20,019 bases of DNA from a virus, in the IMG/VR virus record IMGVR_UViG_3300009061_000007, positions 1 through 20,019 of that record. One strand, written 5' to 3'. The notes beneath the pieces were generated by a model, which saw only the letters and a program-made list of their open reading frames with translations, had not been told where the DNA came from and searched no databases. The translations under genes and the position numbers were made by a program. Every line of letters begins with the position of its first letter. The stretch's first letter is position 1. Below are positions 16,962 through 20,019 of the stretch, piece after piece.

Positions 16962-18383
16962 TCACGTGAAATGGTAGATGTTCTGGGCGCGCTGGACCGT
17001 GCCTGTGGAGCGCTTTTTCCGCCTTATCTCACGTTGGCCCTCACGATGGAAGTACCGAGCCAGATACCCCCCGGCGTCACCGGGATGAGAGTACGGGTTT
17101 TTCTTATCCGGCTCGGGTGACCTCTGGTTACCAGTTTTCGGGTCCAGCGCATAGCGCCAGCCGCCCCTCAGCGCCCGCAGGAAGACCGGGCACGCCTGCT
17201 GGTCGACGACGAATGCAGGCTCCGACCCCACGATCCGGGTCATATAGTGCTCCAGTGCGTCGATCCTGAGGGACAGCCGGTTGTTGCTTTCGACGGAGAT
17301 GTCGAAACTCTTGCGCAAGACCTCCAGCACGGTCTGCTCGTCCGCGTTGTTGCGGTAACTCGATGCCGGGTCGGGCGCGATCACGAACTGTGCATCCGGA
17401 AATTTCGCCCTGAGGAACGGCTTGAGCCGCTCGTCGACGAGGCGCCGCGCCCCCATGTTCTTCTGCACCAGCTCCCCGAGCACCCGAAGCCGCCCGTCGA
17501 GGGTCTGCTGGCCGAATATGAAGGCCGAACCGCCCAGCCCGGGGTCAAATCCGGCCACAAGCGGCAGCATCGGGTCGAAAATGAGCCGATGGGCGCTCAC
17601 GTGCATCTCCGGGTCGAAGCTCGGGATCACCGGCTGACCGATCACTGAGAAGCCCCATCTGGCCTCAAGGAACTGCGCGACGTAGGCTTTCGACTTCCCG
17701 ATGGCCTGATTGGTATAGTATTCCCGCCCGCCGGGCAGGTTCTCGAGGTTCTCCGCGTCCGGTGAGAAGCCCGAGGGCTGCAAGAAGTACTCCGCGTTGC
17801 CCGGCAGGTCCTTGTGCAGGAAGTCGAACCACCAGTTGTCCTCGGTGGAGGGGTTGCTGGACGCCCACATGCCCCAGTTGGTCGCCCCGCCATCCTTGGC
17901 CGAGGGGTACCGGCCGAGACGTGAGGACAATGCGTCGATGATGGCCTGCGGGATCTCCACGAACTCGTCGATGATCGCGAACGTGATCTCAAGGGACAGG
18001 ACGCGCGCGATGTCCGCCGGGGTGTCGAGCGCCCTGAAGAGCACCTCGCACTCGACGTCGTCGAACCGCAGCGTGAACTTCTTCTCGGTCTCTTTCCACG
18101 TCCCGGCCTGACCGTCCTTGAACCAGTAATCCCACGATTTGAGCGTGGTGTCCTTGAGCTGAGGCAACGTGTTCCGCACGACGACCGCCCGCGACCGCCT
18201 GATCCCGTCCTTGGACGGTTGCTGCATCTTGGCCATGGCGATGAGCTTGAAGAAGATGCCTGTCGTCTTGCCCGAACCGACCGGCCCGACGATGAACGAG
18301 TAGAAGAGCTCGCCCTTGCGGTGATGCCGGATGAAATTCTTGATGGTCCGCGGCGGCGTGTAGGTGATTTGCTCGTGCGTCAT
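16962..18383 (-). CDS. terL: Terminase large subunit
   Basis: This 473-residue packaging motor has an N-terminal ATPase and a C-terminal nuclease. The Walker A motif GPVGSGKT is at residues 33-40 and Walker B TFAIIDE at 134-140 with catalytic E140. The ASSNPST segment at 174-180 fits the ATPase coupling motif. The RNase-H-like nuclease is marked by AGFDPGLGGSA (D280), VIAPDPASS (D338) and SHPGDAGGY (D436), the usual three acidic positions. The enzyme pumps DNA into the procapsid through the portal and cuts the concatemer. The ATG at 18383 has AAGGGA upstream and starts seven bases after the small-subunit gene. The length is normal for the family and no catalytic residue is missing. Confidence 0.93.
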   Translation of the reverse strand: MTHEQITYTPPRTIKNFIRHHRKGELFYSFIVGPVGSGKTTGIFFKLIAMAKMQQPSKDGIRRSRAVVVRNTLPQLKDTTLKSWDYWFKDGQAGTWKETEKKFTLRFDDVECEVLFRALDTPADIARVLSLEITFAIIDEFVEIPQAIIDALSSRLGRYPSAKDGGATNWGMWASSNPSTEDNWWFDFLHKDLPGNAEYFLQPSGFSPDAENLENLPGGREYYTNQAIGKSKAYVAQFLEARWGFSVIGQPVIPSFDPEMHVSAHRLIFDPMLPLVAGFDPGLGGSAFIFGQQTLDGRLRVLGELVQKNMGARRLVDERLKPFLRAKFPDAQFVIAPDPASSYRNNADEQTVLEVLRKSFDISVESNNRLSLRIDALEHYMTRIVGSEPAFVVDQQACPVFLRALRGGWRYALDPKTGNQRSPEPDKKNPYSHPGDAGGYLARYFHREGQREIRRKKRSTGTVQRAQNIYHFT

Positions 18384-18390
18384 GGGTCCC

Positions 18391-18798
18391 TTACAGGTTC
18401 ACAGTGGTGCTGAAGGTTGGCTTGTCAGCACCGTCTCCGCCTTGATCCTTGCTGGCGTCCAGCCCGGCCACACGGACCGTGAACTTGATCAGATCTGCGC
18501 GGACCGTCGCCGGCAAGGCCGCGTTGTGGATCATCCCCCACGAGGTTTTGAGCAGCTCGTCGGACTGGATCATGGCCTTCAGCTTGAAGCTCATGCCCTC
18601 CCTGCGCACCAGCTCCCGGGCCCGCTTCATGTCTTCGATGAAGGTGGGGTTCCGGCACAGGGTTTCGAACTCGGGCTTCGAGATGCCGTAGGCTTCGCAG
18701 ATCTTCTTGGGGGTCGCGATGCGCAGCGCCAGCTCCAGCGGCAGCGTCGCGGGGTAGCCGAGGTCGAGCTCTGGGTCGATGGTTGCGACGGCGTTCAT
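18391..18798 (-). CDS. terS: Terminase small subunit-like DNA-recognition protein
   Basis: This 135-residue protein precedes the large terminase gene by seven bases. Residues in TPKKICEAYGISKPEFETLC fit a helix-turn-helix. They are followed by a helical oligomerisation region (NPTFIEDMKRARELVRREGM; AALPATVRADLIKFTVRVAG), a layout common for small terminases that bind the packaging site and load terL. The end is disordered and acidic. ATG 18798 has AAGGT seven bases upstream. It is the first gene of the leftward operon, directly behind the promoter candidate at 18828-18856. The call relies on position and the helix pattern, as small terminases diverge quickly in sequence. Confidence 0.62.
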   Translation of the reverse strand: MNAVATIDPELDLGYPATLPLELALRIATPKKICEAYGISKPEFETLCRNPTFIEDMKRARELVRREGMSFKLKAMIQSDELLKTSWGMIHNAALPATVRADLIKFTVRVAGLDASKDQGGDGADKPTFSTTVNL

Positions 18799-18809
18799 GT
18801 CAGACCTTC

Positions 18810-18838
18810 ATGTACGTGTTATGACCGAATGTACGTGC
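18810..18838. repeat. ATGTACGTG direct repeat pair
   Basis: Two exact copies of ATGTACGTG lie at 18810-18818 and 18830-18838. They are 20 bases apart, close to two helical turns, so both face the same side of the DNA. They cover the -10 element and start region of the leftward promoter candidate, which suits a repressor or activator pair; no binding protein is known. Confidence 0.55.
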
Positions 18839-18856
18839 GATGAGCGCTGTTGTCTA
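18828..18856 (-). promoter_or_regulatory. Sigma70-like promoter candidate for the virion operon
   Basis: On the minus strand TAGACA (18856-18851; 5 of 6 to TTGACA) is followed after exactly 17 bases by TACATT (18833-18828; 4 of 6 to TATAAT). It points toward the small-terminase gene, whose ATG is 30 bases from the -10, giving a short leader. The -10 overlaps one of two ATGTACGTG repeats, which could serve as an operator. Confidence 0.5.
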
Positions 18857-18958
18857 TATCTGAGTAGCTCCTATCACTCATGGTGGTTTTCTGGGGCCCG
18901 GTTCGAGCGGCGAAAACAGGTCGGGGCGGCCGGGGGAGGGAGTTGCGAGGGTTTGAGG

Positions 18959-18998
18959 AGTTTTAAAATCTTGAAAATCTAATTTGGGGAAATTTTCG
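18959..18998. promoter_or_regulatory. AT-rich island with -10-like elements
   Basis: A roughly 40-base A/T-rich stretch stands out in GC-rich surroundings. On the plus strand it contains TAAAAT (18964-18969) and TCTAAT (18978-18983), each 5 of 6 to a -10 box, but the best upstream -35 candidates (TTGCGA, TTGAGG) are badly spaced. It could house the rightward promoter or be a DNA unwinding site. Confidence 0.3.
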
Positions 18999-19001
18999 TT
19001 G

Positions 19002-19020
19002 CGGGTGTGAGCAACACCCG
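19002..19020. other. CGGGTGT hairpin
   Basis: The inverted repeat CGGGTGT-GAGCA-ACACCCG forms a perfect 7-bp stem with a 5-base loop. No U-run follows directly on either strand, so it is not a clear terminator. It lies between the AT-rich island and the second CATGGTGGTTTT repeat. Confidence 0.5.
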
Positions 19021-19047
19021 AACGGCCCCATGGTGGTTTTAAACGAA

Positions 19048-19064
19048 ACCCCCCGGGTGGGGGT
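19048..19064 (-). terminator. Possible leftward terminator hairpin
   Basis: ACCCCC (19048-19053) and GGGGGT (19059-19064) pair around a 5-base loop. On the minus strand the stem is followed by TTTCGTTT, a broken U-tract. It could stop leftward transcription entering from the right before it reaches the virion-operon promoter. Confidence 0.3.
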
Positions 19065-19176
19065 CGGCGTCAGAAATAAGGATGCTTACTGGATATGGGC
19101 GGCACGGGCCCGGCGGGGCGGGGGGATGCGCGCCACGCAACGCCGCGCTGCAGGGGCGAGGCATGGCGCGGAAATG

Positions 19177-19199
19177 CGATATATCGCGGCGATATATCG
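19177..19199. promoter_or_regulatory. Two adjacent CGATATATCG palindromes (putative operators)
   Basis: Two perfect 10-bp palindromes CGATATATCG lie at 19177-19186 and 19190-19199, 13 bases centre to centre; the first extends to the 12-bp GCGATATATCGC. They stand out as AT-rich cores in GC-rich DNA about 130 bases upstream of the rightward gene. Dimeric repressors commonly bind such sites; no regulator is known here. Confidence 0.5.
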
Positions 19200-19243
19200 A
19201 GATGCGAAACAATGCGCGAAGATTGTTTCCGTCGCACTGGTGC

Positions 19244-19255
19244 GCAAGGCCTTGC
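19244..19255. promoter_or_regulatory. GCAAGGCCTTGC palindrome
   Basis: This is a perfect 12-bp palindrome upstream of the rightward gene. The TATGAT sequence shortly after it (5 of 6 to a -10 box) could be promoter-related, but no matching -35 box was found. It is reported as a possible regulator site only. Confidence 0.3.
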
Positions 19256-19281
19256 AAGTTGCGAAGATATGATTAGGTTGA

Positions 19282-19318
19282 TTGTCACCGGACGGCGCGG
19301 TGCCGCCCGGCATGACAA
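19282..19318 (+). promoter_or_regulatory. Leader hairpin abutting the ribosome binding site
   Basis: TTGTCA (19282-19287) pairs with TGACAA (19313-19318). Inside it, CCGG/CCGG and CGGC/GCCG extend the stem with one mismatch and a small bulge, ending in a loop of about five bases (GCGGT). The ribosome binding site AAAGGA (19317-19322) overlaps the base of the stem, so folding could affect translation of the 19332 gene or protect its mRNA 5' end. Confidence 0.5.
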
Positions 19319-19331
19319 AGGACTAAACACA

Positions 19332-19916
19332 ATGGCTAAGAAAACGTACACGATTGACGCGGGCACTCTCACCAAATTCGCCAATGCTGGCTTCGCTGGC
19401 GAAAAGCAATTTGAGAAAGAGGTGGCGCTGATCAAATCCGCAGCCGTCAAGGGCGTACTTCCCCCGGAATATTCGCTCGCATTCCGCGCTGGCGTGGTCT
19501 GCGCCAAGGCGGAGCTGGCCAACACGAAAGCCAATCGCGCCTTGGTCACGACCACGGAAGGCCGGAAAAAGTATTCGTCCTTCTGGTCTCTCGCGGGTAA
19601 TCGTCTGAAGCTTCGCGTCGCCGAAGCCGGGATCACGAACGGGAACAAGGCGGGCCGCAAGCGGGGCACCAAGGTGACGCCGCCCGCATCCACCACGCAG
19701 GATGGCCCGACGCTGCAGGAAAGCGCAGCCAACGCGTCCATGCCCAAGACGGCAACGCCCGCCGTGCCGACGCTGGTCAACGCGGGCGAAGTGATGGCCT
19801 ATCTCGAGAGCAAGGTGGCGCAGATGCGCGCGGCGCAGAAGAAAAACGCGAAACACTTCACGCTGAAACAGAAGGCCGCGCTGGACGCCTTCGCCGAGGC
19901 GATCAAAGGCGAGTGA
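19332..19916 (+). CDS. Rightward gene of unknown function
   Basis: This encodes 194 residues from ATG 19332, chosen because AAAGGA lies nine bases upstream; the frame is open further upstream to 19095 but that part looks non-coding. The product begins MAKKTYTIDAGTLTKFANAG. Its N-terminal half is predicted folded and mixed (EKEVALIKSAAVKGVLPPEY, SLAFRAGVVCAKAELANTKA, YSSFWSLAGNRLKLRVAEAG). A basic and Pro/Thr/Ala-rich linker (KAGRKRGTKVTPPASTTQDG) follows, and then a C-terminal helical pair (GEVMAYLESKVAQMRAAQKK and LKQKAALDAFAEAIKGE). I do not recognise the family. It is the only gene on this strand, divergent from the virion operon and ended by its own terminator, so it may be an early, regulatory or DNA-associated protein. 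That role is inferred. Confidence 0.7.
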   Translation: MAKKTYTIDAGTLTKFANAGFAGEKQFEKEVALIKSAAVKGVLPPEYSLAFRAGVVCAKAELANTKANRALVTTTEGRKKYSSFWSLAGNRLKLRVAEAGITNGNKAGRKRGTKVTPPASTTQDGPTLQESAANASMPKTATPAVPTLVNAGEVMAYLESKVAQMRAAQKKNAKHFTLKQKAALDAFAEAIKGE

Positions 19917-19936
19917 GCCAAACCTGAAAAGCTAAC

Positions 19937-19967
19937 AGCCCGGGCGAGAGATCGCCCGGGCTTTTTT
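19937..19967 (+). terminator. Strong rho-independent terminator
   Basis: A perfect 11-bp stem, AGCCCGGGCGA with TCGCCCGGGCT, closes on a GAGA (GNRA) tetraloop and runs into six T residues (19962-19967). It lies 20 bases after the stop of the rightward gene. There is no U-run on the other strand, so it acts rightward only. Confidence 0.93.
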
Positions 19968-19978
19968 GTGTCTGCAGT

Positions 19979-19998
19979 CCTGCGCACATGTGCGCAGG
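19979..19998. promoter_or_regulatory. Perfect 20-bp palindrome (operator or second terminator)
   Basis: CCTGCGCACATGTGCGCAGG equals its own reverse complement. As RNA it can form an 8-bp stem with a CAUG loop followed by TTTT, a backup to the terminator just before it. As DNA it is a near-ideal dimer-binding operator in front of whatever gene follows beyond the window. Confidence 0.65.
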
Positions 19999-20019
19999 TT
20001 TTCGTATGCGGGCCGGGAC

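Larger units (their letters stand above)
18879..19040. repeat. CATGGTGGTTTT direct repeat pair
   Basis: An exact 12-base repeat occurs at 18879-18890 and at 19029-19040, 150 bases apart in the same orientation, flanking the AT-rich island at 18959-18998. Chance recurrence of 12 bases within 150 bases is unlikely. The role is unknown; it could be a regulator or phage-specific promoter element. Confidence 0.55.
18799..19331. other. Divergent intergenic control region
   Basis: About 530 bases separate the leftward virion operon from the rightward gene. No convincing coding frame lies here: the rightward frame open from 19095 has Arg/Gly/Cys-rich content and no ribosome binding site before 19332. 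The stretch contains the leftward promoter candidate, direct repeats ATGTACGTG and CATGGTGGTTTT, an AT-rich island at 18959-18998, hairpins at 19002-19020 and 19048-19064, palindromes at 19177-19199 and 19244-19255, and a leader hairpin at 19282-19318. It could hold both operon promoters, operators and perhaps the packaging or replication start; none of these is proved. Confidence 0.6.

Noticed and set aside
19095-19331. N-terminal extension of the rightward gene back to 19095
   Set aside because: The translated stretch is Arg/Gly/Cys-rich, crosses regulatory-looking palindromes, and the good ribosome binding site is in front of 19332.
19070-19780. Minus-strand open frame of 236 codons opposite the rightward gene
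   Set aside because: It covers the palindromes and leader, has no ribosome binding site, and conflicts with the well-signalled rightward gene and its terminator.

Overview
This window is part of a tailed-phage (or prophage) genome, most likely a podovirus. It is GC-rich by eye (about 60% or more) and uses the G/C-ending codons typical of phages of high-GC Proteobacteria. A marine alphaproteobacterial (Rhodobacteraceae-like) host is a guess from composition and gene style, not something the sequence proves. No host genes, integrase, tRNA gene, IS element or CRISPR array is visible.

Layout. Positions 1-18798 hold one tightly packed leftward (minus-strand) virion morphogenesis operon. Read in transcription order it encodes: a small-terminase-like protein (18391-18798), large terminase (16962-18383), portal (14765-16951), a small helical protein (14548-14808), an acidic scaffold (13501-14535), an N4-gp56-type major capsid protein (12446-13477), a decoration-like protein (12081-12392), two small proteins (11752-12033 and 11406-11759), a head-tail adaptor (10629-11390), an unknown Ala/Gln-rich protein (9890-10627), a 2092-residue internal virion / polyvalent protein carrying an HEVLGH metallopeptidase motif (3608-9886), a 118-residue protein (3247-3603), and a collagen-like fibre that runs off the left edge (2-3250). 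Genes overlap or sit a few bases apart, and most have a clear Shine-Dalgarno sequence inside the end of the preceding gene. Two stable hairpins, one with a UUCG loop, bracket the decoration gene just after the capsid gene.

Positions 18799-19331 are a roughly 530-base divergent intergenic region. It holds a good sigma70-like leftward promoter candidate (TAGACA-17-TACATT), several short direct repeats, an AT-rich island, two hairpins, two adjacent CGATATATCG palindromes and a long leader hairpin touching the ribosome binding site of the rightward gene. To its right a rightward gene of unknown function (19332-19916) ends in a textbook rho-independent terminator (19937-19967), followed by a perfect 20-bp palindrome (19979-19998).

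How it works together. Terminase packages DNA through the portal into a scaffold-assembled capsid. The adaptor closes the head. The giant protein is probably carried in the head and ejected into the cell. The collagen-like fibre with carbohydrate-binding-like modules probably recognises the host. No tail-tube, tape-measure, lysis or replication genes lie within the window. The less ordinary parts are the metallopeptidase motif in the giant protein, the recently duplicated repeats in the fibre gene, a DFDxAF-type motif shared by the scaffold and a small neighbour, and the control region on the right.
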